A stretch of 64,000 nt of DNA, taken from contig JAHZAY010000004.1 of assembly GCA_019423685.1 (NCBI GenBank), forward strand, positions 96,146-160,145, read 5' to 3'. The translations under genes were made by a program, and so were the position numbers. This DNA comes from Clostridiales bacterium. Its GTDB lineage: Bacteria; Bacillota; Clostridia; Oscillospirales; Ruminococcaceae. This document shows positions 1 to 9,366 of this stretch, one piece after another; the first letter of the stretch is position 1; every line of letters starts with the position of its first letter. The notes under the pieces were generated by a model, which saw only the letters and a list, made by a program, of their open reading frames with translations, ran no database searches and was not told the origin of the DNA.

Positions 1-15
1 AAAGCTAAGATGTGG

Positions 16-21
16 TATAAT
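16..21 (+). promoter_or_regulatory. -10 element of the hprK promoter
   Basis: TATAAT preceded by TGTGG, an extended -10 type element. Any -35 lies at or beyond the window edge. It would give a leader of about 125 bases before hprK. A nearly identical TGTGGTATAATAAAA string precedes the EFR1 gene at 35953-35967. Confidence 0.6.
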
Positions 22-154
22 AAAATTGTCTATATTTTACAAAAGAAAGGGGCAACAGGGTGAAGGGAAAGAGCGTGCGGCCTTTCCCAAAACATGCGGC
101 CCCCCTGCGCAAAAGTCCTGTTATGCGACTTAACAATATGAAGGAGGATGGTTT

Positions 155-1123
155 ATGGCAAAGCTCTATTCGGTCGCGCTCTCCAAGCTGATCGAGGACC
201 TGAAGCTTGAGACGGTCTACATGCCCCGCGATCCACAACAGATTATGATCAAGACGGTGGATATCAATCGCCCCGGTTTGCAGCTGTGTGGGTTCTATGA
301 TTACTTTGACAGCAACAGAATCCAATTATTCGGATTGGGAGAATTTGCCTACATGGAAAAATATACCACCGAGGAGCGCCAGAAGTTTCTCGATGCCTTC
401 TTTTCCAAGGGCATACCGGCAGTCATCATCAGCCGAAACCTGGATATCCCCGAAGAGATGGTCACCGCCGCCAACACCTATGAGGTGCCGCTGCTGCGCA
501 CAAGCCAGCCGACCTGCGACTTTATGTCCACGATGATTTCCACCTTGAAGGTGGACCTTGCTCCGCGCATTACCCGTCACGGCGTACTGGTGGAGGTGTA
601 CGGCGAAGGCGTGCTGCTGCTGGGAGAGAGCGGAATCGGCAAGAGCGAGACAGCCATCGAGCTGATTAAGCGCGGCCACCGCCTGGTTGCCGACGACGCT
701 GTGGAGATCCGCAAGGTTTCTGATAAGACGCTGGTCGGTTCTTCGCCCGCAAACATCCGCCACTTTATGGAGCTTCGAGGCGTCGGCATCATCAATGTGC
801 GGCGCATTTTCGGTATCGGCTCGGTCAAGATGACCGAGAAGGTGGACATGGTCATCTCGCTGGAACAGTGGGATAAGACCAAAGTCTATGACCGCATGGG
901 TATGACCAACGAGTATATGGAGATCATGGGCATCAAGGTGCCGCTGCTGACCATCCCTGTCAAGACCGGTCGAAACCTTGCCGTCATCATCGAGGTCGCG
1001 GCGATGAACAACCGCCAGAAAAAGATGGGCTATAACTCCGCACAGGAGCTGCTCAGACAGCTGGGCATGACCCAGGATCTGCCGCCGGAAACGGTCAAAA
1101 AGGACGACGACCTGGACTACTAA
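155..1123 (+). CDS. hprK: HPr kinase/phosphorylase
   Basis: Bifunctional kinase/phosphorylase that acts on the regulatory serine of HPr and so drives catabolite control in low-GC Gram-positives. The 322-residue length is normal for the family. The Walker A loop GESGIGKS lies at residues 157-164, preceded by the HGVLVEVYG strand and followed by the family signature around ELRGVGIINV. The start is chosen from AAGGAGG just upstream of the ATG. It heads a co-oriented run (PHP, murB, rapZ, whiA) whose order is widely kept in Clostridia. Identity is clear from family motifs; the activity itself is inferred. Confidence 0.96.
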   Translation: MAKLYSVALSKLIEDLKLETVYMPRDPQQIMIKTVDINRPGLQLCGFYDYFDSNRIQLFGLGEFAYMEKYTTEERQKFLDAFFSKGIPAVIISRNLDIPEEMVTAANTYEVPLLRTSQPTCDFMSTMISTLKVDLAPRITRHGVLVEVYGEGVLLLGESGIGKSETAIELIKRGHRLVADDAVEIRKVSDKTLVGSSPANIRHFMELRGVGIINVRRIFGIGSVKMTEKVDMVISLEQWDKTKVYDRMGMTNEYMEIMGIKVPLLTIPVKTGRNLAVIIEVAAMNNRQKKMGYNSAQELLRQLGMTQDLPPETVKKDDDLDY

Positions 1124-1166
1124 GCAAAGAGATTGAGAGCGCATAAATAAAAGGAGAGAACATACA

Positions 1167-1886
1167 ATGAGACTGATTGCGGATACCCATACGCACACCA
1201 TTGCCAGCGGCCACGCCTACAGCACCGTTCTGGAAAATATCCAGGCCGCTAAAGAGCAGGGACTGTTGTACCTTTCCATGACCGATCACGGGCCGAAAAT
1301 GCCCGATGCACCGTATATCTGGAACTGCATCAACCAGTGGGAAGTCCCCTCTTTCTGCAAGGGAATCCACGTCCTGCACGGGGTAGAGGCAGATGTGATG
1401 GACACAAATGGTACGCTGGACATCGACGACAAGATACTGGTCACCCTCGAGTGGGTCATCGTCTCGATGCATGGACCGTGTTTTGCTGTGCGCAATGAGG
1501 CGGACCACACCGCTGCATGGATTCAGGTGGCCCAAAATCCCAATGTGGATGTCATCGGCCACTGCGGACGCGGAAATTACTGCTTTGACCATGAAAAGGT
1601 TATCCGTGCGTTTAAAGAATACGGCAAGATTGTGGAAATCAACAACGCGACATTGGGAAATAGCGCCAACCACCCTGCCTGTGCCGATATTGCGCGGGTC
1701 TGCAAGCGGCTGGAGGTGCCGGTAGTGGTCAGCAGCGACGCCCATTTTGCCACCCAGATCGGCGTTTTTGACGACGCCATCGCGCTGCTCGAAGAGGTCG
1801 ATTTTCCACAAAAGCTTGTCCTCAACGCCAATATCGACCGCTTTGAGGAGGTTGTTGCCGAAAAACGCAAGGGCCTGAGAAGATAG
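1167..1886 (+). CDS. PHP-domain phosphoesterase (YcdX-like)
   Basis: A 239-residue metal-dependent phosphatase of the PHP superfamily, probably acting on a small phosphorylated metabolite. The N-terminal metal motif ADTHTHT supplies the H-x-H pair, TDHG gives a further Asp-His, and the downstream motifs GVEADV, GHCGRG and SSDAHF complete the usual PHP metal set. It sits 43 bases after hprK with its own AAAGGAG site, and its place between hprK and murB is a common Clostridial arrangement. The relatives include histidinol-phosphatase-like proteins and the YcdX group; no histidine genes are nearby, so histidinol phosphate is unlikely as substrate. Confidence 0.88.
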   Translation: MRLIADTHTHTIASGHAYSTVLENIQAAKEQGLLYLSMTDHGPKMPDAPYIWNCINQWEVPSFCKGIHVLHGVEADVMDTNGTLDIDDKILVTLEWVIVSMHGPCFAVRNEADHTAAWIQVAQNPNVDVIGHCGRGNYCFDHEKVIRAFKEYGKIVEINNATLGNSANHPACADIARVCKRLEVPVVVSSDAHFATQIGVFDDAIALLEEVDFPQKLVLNANIDRFEEVVAEKRKGLRR

Positions 1887-1932
1887 AACAATATTTTTAT
1901 CCTGTAATGGAACAGTGAAAGGAGCATTGCCG

Positions 1933-2862
1933 ATGGCGCAGATGGATATAACCGCAAAGGATAGACTGCAAGCCCTTTGCCGGGAAAAGGATATCCCCGT
2001 TTTGTGGGAGGAGCCGATGAAAAACCACACCAGCTTTAAGATTGGAGGTCCAGCCACTGCGCTGTGTACGCCAAAGAATCGAGACCAGCTTGCCGCGCTG
2101 CTCTGTTATCTGCAGGAAAACAAGGTGGACAGCTGGTTTGTCGGCAATGGATCGAATCTGCTGGTCCGTGATGAGGGCTTGGATGGAGTAGTCGTGCTGC
2201 TGGATGGGGACTTTGACGGAGACATTGTGGTCGACCACAACATCGTTGAGGCACCTGCGGGAAAAAAACTTTCAGCAGTTTGTGCGGCAGCTTGCCAACA
2301 CGGTTTGTCCGGGCTGGAATTTGCTTATGGTATCCCGGGCAGTGTCGGGGGAGCAGTCTACATGAACGCAGGAGCGTACGGCGGGGAGATGCGCGACCGC
2401 TTAGTGTGGTGTGAATATCTGCTTGCAGACGGGCAGATCTGCCGCCTGCCGGTCGAAAAGCTCAACCTCTCTTACCGGCACAGCTGTTTTATGGATGTGC
2501 TTGCCGGCGCGTGCATCGTGCGGGCAGCCTTTTTGCTGCAAGAGGGTTCACAGCCTGAAATTCAGGAGAAGATGGACGACATCTACCAGCGCCGCCGGGA
2601 CAAACAGCCGCTGGAATACCCCAGTGCGGGCAGCACCTTTAAGCGCCCGGAGGGAGCTTTTGCAGCAAAGCTCATCGACGACTGCGGGCTTCGCGGCTTT
2701 TCGGTCGGGGGCGCACAGGTCAGCCAAAAGCACGCGGGCTTTGTCATCAACGCAAACCATGCCACCTGTGCAGATGTGCTTGCGCTGACGGACAAGGTGC
2801 GCCAGATCGTCCGGGATAAAACCGGATTTACACTGGAGCTGGAGGTTCGCCTGCTGCCGTAA
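1933..2862 (+). CDS. murB: UDP-N-acetylenolpyruvoylglucosamine reductase
   Basis: NADPH- and FAD-dependent reductase for the second committed step to UDP-MurNAc in peptidoglycan synthesis, cytosolic. The FAD-binding part shows TSFKIGGPA, GNGSNLLV and the GIPGSVGGAVYMNAGAYG loop; the C-terminal domain has SAGSTFKRP with the catalytic serine, and GAQVSQKHAGFVIN. A longer reading from a GTG at 1915 is open, but that GTG overlaps the ribosome site; AAAGGAG at 1918-1924 is correctly spaced for the ATG at 1933, giving 309 residues. It is a type II-like MurB by its length. Confidence 0.96.
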   Translation: MAQMDITAKDRLQALCREKDIPVLWEEPMKNHTSFKIGGPATALCTPKNRDQLAALLCYLQENKVDSWFVGNGSNLLVRDEGLDGVVVLLDGDFDGDIVVDHNIVEAPAGKKLSAVCAAACQHGLSGLEFAYGIPGSVGGAVYMNAGAYGGEMRDRLVWCEYLLADGQICRLPVEKLNLSYRHSCFMDVLAGACIVRAAFLLQEGSQPEIQEKMDDIYQRRRDKQPLEYPSAGSTFKRPEGAFAAKLIDDCGLRGFSVGGAQVSQKHAGFVINANHATCADVLALTDKVRQIVRDKTGFTLELEVRLLP

Positions 2863-2941
2863 TCGAGCACACGACGATCGACAGCTCAAAAAGATAGCAC
2901 AGCATTTTGAAACCCAGTGGAAGTGGAAAAGGGGAAGGATT

Positions 2942-3841
2942 ATGCGGTTTATTATTGTGACAGGAATGTCCGGCGCAGGAAAATCTGCGGTGGTCGATGC
3001 GCTCGAGGACGTGGGCGTCTATTGTGTCGACAACATCCCGCCGGCACTGATCCCAAAGTTTGCCTATCTCGGCAGCAGCAGCAACGACAGCTCCGGCATC
3101 GATCGGGTGGCGTTGGTGGTGGATGCCAGAGGATTGCGCAGCGGGCTTCGCGGCGAAAATTTTGTCAAGGAGCTGACCACTGCGTTGGCTGAACTGGACA
3201 GGGAAAAGGTCAGCTACCAGATTCTCTATCTGGATGCCTCCAACGACGAACTGATCAACCGCTACAAGATTACCCGCCGGCCGCACCCTCTGATGCGCCA
3301 GAGCGGCTCCCTATCCAAGGCAATCAGCCGGGAACGGGAATTGCTGGCTCCGCTCAAGGAGCGCGCGGACATGGTCATCGACACCACCATGCTGTCCGCC
3401 TCCCAGCTGCGGGTGCAGATCCACGACCTGTTCCGCAGCGACGACCCGGAAAAGGATGATTTTGTGGTCAACTGCATCTCCTTTGGTTTTAAATTTGGGG
3501 TGCCGGTCGATGCAGATTTGATGTTCGATGTGCGCTGCCTGCCCAACCCCTTTTATGACCCCGCGCTGCGGCCCAAGACGGGCCTTGACCAGGCGGTGCG
3601 CGATTATGTGCTCGGGTCCAACAAGACACAGGGATTTTTGGAGAGGCTGTACGACTTCATCGACTATATGATTCCGCTCTACCGCAACGATGAAAAGAAG
3701 AGCCAGCTGATTATCGCGGTGGGCTGCACCGGTGGCAAACACCGCTCGGTCACCATTGCCCGTGAGCTGGCCCAACATCTGACGGCAAAGGGCTTGCGGG
3801 TCATCACCACCCACCGGGATATCGAAAAGAAAAAACTCTAG
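2942..3841 (+). CDS. rapZ: RNase adapter / nucleotide-binding protein RapZ
   Basis: P-loop protein of the RapZ/YvcJ family, 299 residues. Walker A GMSGAGKS is at residues 8-15, followed by the VDNIPPALIPKF segment typical of the family. The C-terminal half carries GCTGGKHRSV, the conserved phosphate-binding part of the RNA- or small-ligand-binding domain. In enterobacteria it directs RNase E to the GlmZ RNA; in Gram-positives YvcJ is linked to competence and nucleotide binding. Proximity to murB and whiA is the standard synteny. The role in this organism is inferred. Confidence 0.95.
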   Translation: MRFIIVTGMSGAGKSAVVDALEDVGVYCVDNIPPALIPKFAYLGSSSNDSSGIDRVALVVDARGLRSGLRGENFVKELTTALAELDREKVSYQILYLDASNDELINRYKITRRPHPLMRQSGSLSKAISRERELLAPLKERADMVIDTTMLSASQLRVQIHDLFRSDDPEKDDFVVNCISFGFKFGVPVDADLMFDVRCLPNPFYDPALRPKTGLDQAVRDYVLGSNKTQGFLERLYDFIDYMIPLYRNDEKKSQLIIAVGCTGGKHRSVTIARELAQHLTAKGLRVITTHRDIEKKKL

Positions 3842-3857
3842 GGGAATCGAATCAAAA

Positions 3858-4361
3858 ATGGAACAATTACAGTGCCGTGCCCTAAAACAGAGCGATCGGG
3901 CAAAGGCAAATGCTTTTTTGACAGAGCGTTGGGGTTCGGTTGTGATGATGGTGCGCACGCAGCGGGTGGACATGTCCCAACTGCCGGGGATTTTGGTGGA
4001 GAAGCAGGGAGAGATCGTCGCACTGCTGACCTACCGGATGCAGCAAAAAAGGTGTGAGATCATCTCACTGGACAGCCTGCTGCAGGGGCAGGGCATTGCT
4101 ACAAGACTGATCGAATCGCTCTTAAACCTTGCCGGACAGGCCGGATGTGAGAGGGTGTCGGTTGTAACCACCAACGACAACCTCAACGCCCTGCGCTTTT
4201 ACCAGAAACGGGGCTTTTTGCTGTCGGCTCTCTATCCTGGATCGGTCGACTGCGCGCGCAGGCAAAAACCACAAATTCCAACTGTGGGGGAATATGGAAT
4301 CCCCCTGCACACCGAGATCGAGTTGGAAAGGAGCATCACAAGTGCCACAGAACAGCCATAA
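3858..4361 (+). CDS. GNAT-family N-acetyltransferase
   Basis: A 167-residue acetyl-CoA-dependent acyltransferase. The conserved GNAT core is visible as ISLDSLLQGQGIATRLIESLL (the Q/R-x-x-G-x-G/A loop that holds the acetyl-CoA pyrophosphate) and NLNALRFYQKRGF near the C-terminal end. The substrate cannot be told. It starts 16 bases after rapZ and its 3' end overlaps the start of whiA by 20 bases, so it is translated in the same operon. This gene is not a constant part of the rapZ-whiA block in other genomes. Confidence 0.85.
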   Translation: MEQLQCRALKQSDRAKANAFLTERWGSVVMMVRTQRVDMSQLPGILVEKQGEIVALLTYRMQQKRCEIISLDSLLQGQGIATRLIESLLNLAGQAGCERVSVVTTNDNLNALRFYQKRGFLLSALYPGSVDCARRQKPQIPTVGEYGIPLHTEIELERSITSATEQP

Positions 4362-5265
4362 TTTAGAGCGGGAGCTCACCTTTGCTTCCAAGGTAAAGGG
4401 GGAGATCAGCCGCAACAAGGGGCTGATCGCCCGCAATAAAAAGGCCTTTTCCTATGGGATGTTGCTGTGCGCCAAAAGCTTTTCACAGCACAGCATCACA
4501 ATGACGACCGAGAACCGCCATGCGGCCAAATTGTACGCCAAACTTATCTTTCAGCAGGTGCCGATGCGCACCAGCGTCACCACGCGGGAATACAACGGCA
4601 ACTTTCAGCAGCCCACCTATGCAGTCAGCGTAGACGATGAGGAGGACCGCAAGACGCTGCTGGGATTTTTTGGAGAAGGGGAGGCGCTGCTGCACGACGA
4701 GCGCGATTGCCACGCCTTTTTGGCCGGTGCGGTGATGAGTTCGGCCAATATCAGCGATCCGCGCAAGGACTATCACCTTGAATTTGTTCTCTCCAGCGAA
4801 CCGATTGCGCAGTTTCTCATGCAGGTGCTGGAGCGGTTGCACCTCAACTTTAAGCATACGACCCGCCGCGGCCAACCGCTGGTCTACTGCAAGGACAGCA
4901 AGTCCATCGAGGAGCTGCTCACCATGGTGGGGGCGACCGGAGCGATGATGGATGTCGTCAACGTCAAAATCTATAAGGATATGCGAAACAAGGTCAATCG
5001 AGTTACCAACTGCGAGACCTCCAATATCGAAAAGACGGTGAGCGCTGCAACTGTGCAGGCAGCGGATATCCGATATCTCAAACAGACCGGCGTCTTTGAT
5101 ACCTTGGAGGTGCCGCTCAAGGTTACGGGGGAGGCGCGGCTGGAAAATCCAGATATGTCTCTCCGGGAGCTCGGAGAGCTGCTCGGCGTCTCCCGGTCGG
5201 GAATCAACCACCGGCTGCAAAAGCTCAGCCAGATTGCAAAGCGGGTGAAACAGGAGCGAGAATAG
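4342..5265 (+). CDS. whiA: DNA-binding protein WhiA
   Basis: WhiA joins an N-terminal LAGLIDADG homing-endonuclease fold without nuclease activity to a C-terminal helix-turn-helix. It affects sporulation in actinobacteria and chromosome segregation and division in Bacillus. The HTH is clear as MSLRELGELLGVSRSGINHR at the end of the protein. An ATG reading begins at 4294, but GGAAAGGAG at 4325-4333 points to the GTG at 4342 (start VPQNSHNLERE), which gives 307 residues and matches family N-termini. It overlaps the acetyltransferase gene by 20 bases. Confidence 0.94.
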   Translation: MPQNSHNLERELTFASKVKGEISRNKGLIARNKKAFSYGMLLCAKSFSQHSITMTTENRHAAKLYAKLIFQQVPMRTSVTTREYNGNFQQPTYAVSVDDEEDRKTLLGFFGEGEALLHDERDCHAFLAGAVMSSANISDPRKDYHLEFVLSSEPIAQFLMQVLERLHLNFKHTTRRGQPLVYCKDSKSIEELLTMVGATGAMMDVVNVKIYKDMRNKVNRVTNCETSNIEKTVSAATVQAADIRYLKQTGVFDTLEVPLKVTGEARLENPDMSLRELGELLGVSRSGINHRLQKLSQIAKRVKQERE

Positions 5266-5295
5266 GCAGTTTGCAAAAGACAGGAAGGAGCGGTT

Positions 5296-8200
5296 TTGTT
5301 GACAGATCAATTTGTCCACCTGCACGTCCACAGCGAGTACAGCCTTTTGGATGGGGCGTGCCGGATCAAACAGCTGATCCAGCGGGTAAAGGAGCTTGGA
5401 CAGGATGCGGTGGCCATCACAGACCACGGCGCGATGTACGGCGCCATCGACTTTTATAAGGAAGCAAAGGCAAACGGCATCCGCCCCATCATCGGGTGCG
5501 AGGTGTATGTTGCGCCGCGCAGCCGCTTTGATAAGGTCAACGGACTGGATACCTCCCCGTACCACCTGGTTTTGCTGTGCGAAAATCAGACCGGCTACCA
5601 AAATCTCATCAAGATTGTCTCCCGCAGCTTCACAGAGGGCTTTTACTTTAAACCCCGCATCGACCGGGAACTGCTCAAGGAGCACTCGGAGGGATTGATC
5701 GCCCTGTCTGCCTGCCTGGCGGGAGAGGTGCCCAGAGCGCTGAGCCAAAACGATTACCAGAAGGCCAAGGAAGCGGCACAATTTTATCTGAGCGTATTTG
5801 GCCGGGACCACTACTTTATCGAGCTGCAAAATCACGGCATCCGTCAGCAGCAGCGCATCTTTGGCGACCTGATTCGTCTGGCCAGGGAATTGGATGTCGG
5901 CCTTGTCGCAACCAACGACTGCCACTACCTTGCAAAAGAGGACAGCATGACCCAGAAAGTCTTGCTGAGTATTCAGACAAACCATACCCTCGAAGAGGAC
6001 AACGGCATGGAGTTTGAAACAGAAGAATTCTATGTCAAGAGCCGCCAGCAGATGTTCGATGCGATGCGGGAGTGTACCGCGGATGAACAGGCTATCCAGC
6101 AGGCACTGGATAACACCGTCAAAATTGCCCAGCGCTGTGAGGTGGAGTTTACCTTCGGCCACCACATCCTGCCAAAGTTTGAGGTCCCCGACGGCAAGGA
6201 CAACGTCACCTTCTTTAGAGAACGGTGCTGGGCAGGATTTTGGCAGCGGTATGGGGAAAATGCGCCCCAGGAATATAAGGAACGGCTGGAATATGAGCTG
6301 TCGGTCATCGAGAAGATGGGATATGTCGACTACTACCTGATTGTGTGGGACTTTGTCGACTACGCCAAACGCAGCGGCATACCGGTCGGCCCGGGCAGAG
6401 GTTCGGGTGCCGGCAGCATCGCCGCCTACTGCATCGGCATCACCGGCATCGACCCGATGAAGTACAACCTCCTTTTCGAGCGCTTTTTGAATCCAGAGCG
6501 GGTGAGCATGCCGGACTTCGACATCGACTTTTGCTATGAACGCCGCGAGGAGGTCATCGACTACGTCATCCGCAAGTATGGAAAAGACCGGGTGGCGCAG
6601 ATCATCACCTTTGGCACAATGGCCGCCCGAAACAGCGTGCGGGATGTCGGCAGGGTCATGGGGCTGGATTATCAGCAGGTGGACAAGGTGGCAAAGGCCA
6701 TCCCGATGGAGCTGCACATTACCATTGCACAGGCTCTGGAGCGCGCCCCGGAACTGCGCGCGATGTACGACAGCGACCCGCAGGTGCATGAGCTGATCGA
6801 TCACGCCTCCAAGATCGAGGGGATGCCCCGCCATGCCTCCACCCACGCCGCAGGCGTCGTCATTGCGCGCGACTCGGTGGAAAAGTATGTGCCGCTGGCT
6901 AAAAACGATGAGGCAATCGTCACCCAGTATACCATGACCACCCTGGAGGAACTGGGTCTGCTGAAGATGGATTTTCTGGGCTTGCGCAACCTCACCGTCA
7001 TCAGCGACGCCCAGAAGATGATTCGCCGCTTCCAACCGGATTTTGATATCGAGAAGGTGTCCCTCTCGGACCCGCTGACCTTCGAGATGATGTCCAAGGG
7101 ACAGGCCAAAGGCGTGTTCCAGTTCGAGTCGGGCGGCATGCGGCAGGTGCTTGTGCAGCTCAAACCCGAGTCGGTCGAGGATTTGATTGCGGTCATCTCG
7201 CTGTACCGCCCCGGCCCAATGGAGTCCATTCCCAAATACATCCGTAACCGCCACAATCCACAGGAGATTTCCTATAAGACGCCGCTATTAAAGGATATCC
7301 TCGACGTCACCTACGGCTGCATCGTCTATCAGGAGCAGGTCATGCAGATCTGCCGCAAACTTGCCGGTTACTCCTACGGGCGGGCGGATCTGGTGCGCCG
7401 CGCCATGTCCAAAAAGAAACACGACGTCATGGAGCAGGAGCGCCACAACTTTATCTGGGGCGCCAAGAAGGAGGACGGCTCGGTCGAATGTGTCGGGTGC
7501 GTGGCAAACGGCATCTCGCCGGAGGTTGCAAACGAGCTGTTTGACGAGATGAGCTCCTTTGCCTCCTATGCTTTTAATAAATCCCACGCGGCAGCTTATG
7601 CCATCGTCGCCTATCGCACCGCCTACCTCAAGGCCCATTATCCGAAGGAGTATATGGCCGCGCTGCTAACCAGCATTTTGGACAACACCGATAAGATGCT
7701 CGGCTATATCAAAGAGTGTGAGCAGATGCGCATCAAGATCCTGCCGCCGGACATCAACCGCAGCGCGACCGGTTTTACCGTCGAGGATGGCCGCATCCGG
7801 TTTGGCTTTTTGGGTGTCAAAAACCTGGGCAAAGGGGTCATGGAGGAGCTGGTGCGGGAACGCAGCAGTAACGGCCCTTTTGAGAGCTTGGAAGATTTGT
7901 TTGAGCGGATGCACGGCAGAGACTTAAATAAGCGCGCGGTCGAAAGCCTCATCAAGTGCGGCGCACTGGATGGGATGGGCTATAACCGGCGGGAGATGCT
8001 CGAGGGCTACCAGGCAATCCTGATGGATATTGACGACCGGTACAAAAATAATCTGGAAGGGCAGCTCAACCTGTTTGATTCTCCGGAGCTTGCCCCAAAA
8101 AAGAGCCAGCGCACCCTCCCGCACAAGGAGGAGTTCCCCCCACAGATCAAGCTTGCGATGGAAAAAGAGGTCACTGGACTGTATGTTTCGGGACATCCGC

Positions 8201-8901
8201 TCGCACAGTATCAGGAATTGGCAAAGCAGCTGGACACTGTGGAGCTGGAGGAACTGCTGCCGGAGGAGAGCGAGGATGCCCAGATGGAGATGAGCCCGCG
8301 GAAATATCCAGACGGCAGCATCGTGCGGGTATTGTGTATCGTCACGGCAAAAAAGACCCGCATTCTCAAGCGCCGCGGCTATATGGCCATCATCACCTTG
8401 GAGGATACCAGCGGTTCAATCGAGATGTTGGCCTTTCCACCACTGTACGATCAGTATCGAGATATGCTTGAGGAAAATCAGATTCTCTGTGTCGAGGCGC
8501 GCTTGAGCGTCAAGGAGGAGGAAACCAAGCTGATCTGTAGGTCGGTGACCCGCGCGCAGGATCTGGTGGAAGGGCAGATGCCTATGCAGGAGATGGCTGC
8601 CCGGCCTAAGGAGGACAAGGTGTCCGCTCCAAAACAGGAGCCGGTAATCCGCACAAAGACAGGCAAGCGCCCGGGACTTTATCTGCGCGTTCCATCGCAG
8701 GAAAGCCGGGAGTTTGTCAAGTCGGAACAGTACCTCGACATCTTTGAGGGGGAAACGCCGGTGTATTACTACTTTTTGGATACCGGCAAGCTGGCCTGTG
8801 CTCCGCGCAGATTGTGGGTGAGTCTCAACGATCCTCTGTGCCGCCAGCTGAGCAAGGTGCTCGGCGGCGACAATGTCGCTCTGGTGGTGACAGGGAAATA
8901 A
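5296..8901 (+). CDS. dnaE: DNA polymerase III subunit alpha (DnaE)
   Basis: Replicative or lesion/lagging-strand C-family polymerase of 1201 residues. Order of domains: PHP (VHLHVHSEYSLLDGA at the N-terminus), palm and fingers with GRGSGAGSIAAY and the catalytic PDFDIDF motif at residues about 408-414, the helix-hairpin-helix region, and an OB fold near residues 1000-1080 (RGYMAIITLEDTSG). There is no DEDD proofreading exonuclease, so this is DnaE rather than PolC. Two TTG codons in a row (5296, 5299) follow GGAAGGAG; either may be used. It ends at a strong intrinsic terminator. Confidence 0.97.
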   Translation: MLTDQFVHLHVHSEYSLLDGACRIKQLIQRVKELGQDAVAITDHGAMYGAIDFYKEAKANGIRPIIGCEVYVAPRSRFDKVNGLDTSPYHLVLLCENQTGYQNLIKIVSRSFTEGFYFKPRIDRELLKEHSEGLIALSACLAGEVPRALSQNDYQKAKEAAQFYLSVFGRDHYFIELQNHGIRQQQRIFGDLIRLARELDVGLVATNDCHYLAKEDSMTQKVLLSIQTNHTLEEDNGMEFETEEFYVKSRQQMFDAMRECTADEQAIQQALDNTVKIAQRCEVEFTFGHHILPKFEVPDGKDNVTFFRERCWAGFWQRYGENAPQEYKERLEYELSVIEKMGYVDYYLIVWDFVDYAKRSGIPVGPGRGSGAGSIAAYCIGITGIDPMKYNLLFERFLNPERVSMPDFDIDFCYERREEVIDYVIRKYGKDRVAQIITFGTMAARNSVRDVGRVMGLDYQQVDKVAKAIPMELHITIAQALERAPELRAMYDSDPQVHELIDHASKIEGMPRHASTHAAGVVIARDSVEKYVPLAKNDEAIVTQYTMTTLEELGLLKMDFLGLRNLTVISDAQKMIRRFQPDFDIEKVSLSDPLTFEMMSKGQAKGVFQFESGGMRQVLVQLKPESVEDLIAVISLYRPGPMESIPKYIRNRHNPQEISYKTPLLKDILDVTYGCIVYQEQVMQICRKLAGYSYGRADLVRRAMSKKKHDVMEQERHNFIWGAKKEDGSVECVGCVANGISPEVANELFDEMSSFASYAFNKSHAAAYAIVAYRTAYLKAHYPKEYMAALLTSILDNTDKMLGYIKECEQMRIKILPPDINRSATGFTVEDGRIRFGFLGVKNLGKGVMEELVRERSSNGPFESLEDLFERMHGRDLNKRAVESLIKCGALDGMGYNRREMLEGYQAILMDIDDRYKNNLEGQLNLFDSPELAPKKSQRTLPHKEEFPPQIKLAMEKEVTGLYVSGHPLAQYQELAKQLDTVELEELLPEESEDAQMEMSPRKYPDGSIVRVLCIVTAKKTRILKRRGYMAIITLEDTSGSIEMLAFPPLYDQYRDMLEENQILCVEARLSVKEEETKLICRSVTRAQDLVEGQMPMQEMAARPKEDKVSAPKQEPVIRTKTGKRPGLYLRVPSQESREFVKSEQYLDIFEGETPVYYYFLDTGKLACAPRRLWVSLNDPLCRQLSKVLGGDNVALVVTGK

Positions 8902-8924
8902 CCGTATAGGGAAAAGCTTTGGGA

Positions 8925-8962
8925 AGAACAGCTTGTTTTGCACAGCAAGCTGTTCTTTTTTT
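8925..8962 (+). terminator. Intrinsic terminator after dnaE
   Basis: An 11-bp stem AGAACAGCTTG / CAAGCTGTTCT with a 10-base loop, followed by a run of T. It closes the hprK-dnaE block. Confidence 0.9.
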
Positions 8963-9366
8963 ATAGCACAATCGAACGAAACGATCAAAATATGTTTACA
9001 AATCCCCAGTAAAAAAATCGCTTTTTGTATGGTATTCTGGTGCAAGAAAAAAGTGCAGACTGGCTTTCAAAAAGCTGGGAAATCGGGTGCGCCAAAAAGG
9101 TAAACGCGGATAAAAATGGTGATACCTGTGAGAAGAAAAGGCAAAATTTGTCCTTTTTTCCAAAATAAGCTTTTTCATTGTCAAAAGCTGTCGCTGTACT
9201 TGATTCTTTTACCAAAATACGCTATACTAGCGTTGATTGCTTCATTAACAATCTTATCGCTTGTAGGGGGAAGAGAGCACAGTTGTACGATGTGGTGTGC
9301 GGCGTGCCCAGGGGAAGCTGGCAGTCCGGAAAATGGACTTGTCTGTCGTGAGAATGGAGGAGTATT
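8963..9366 (+). promoter_or_regulatory. pfkA upstream region with sigma-A promoter
   Basis: The 404 bases between the dnaE terminator and pfkA hold no convincing gene. A promoter is visible: TTGATT at 9200-9205, a 17-base spacer and TATACT at 9223-9228, giving a leader of roughly 130 bases. AATGGAGGAG at 9354-9363 serves as ribosome site. I recognise no riboswitch in the leader, and nothing in the first 230 bases. Confidence 0.7.

Noticed and set aside
4483..7254. Very long open frame (923 codons) on the minus strand
   Set aside because: It lies opposite whiA and dnaE, whose motifs are unmistakable; composition bias keeps the antisense frame open.
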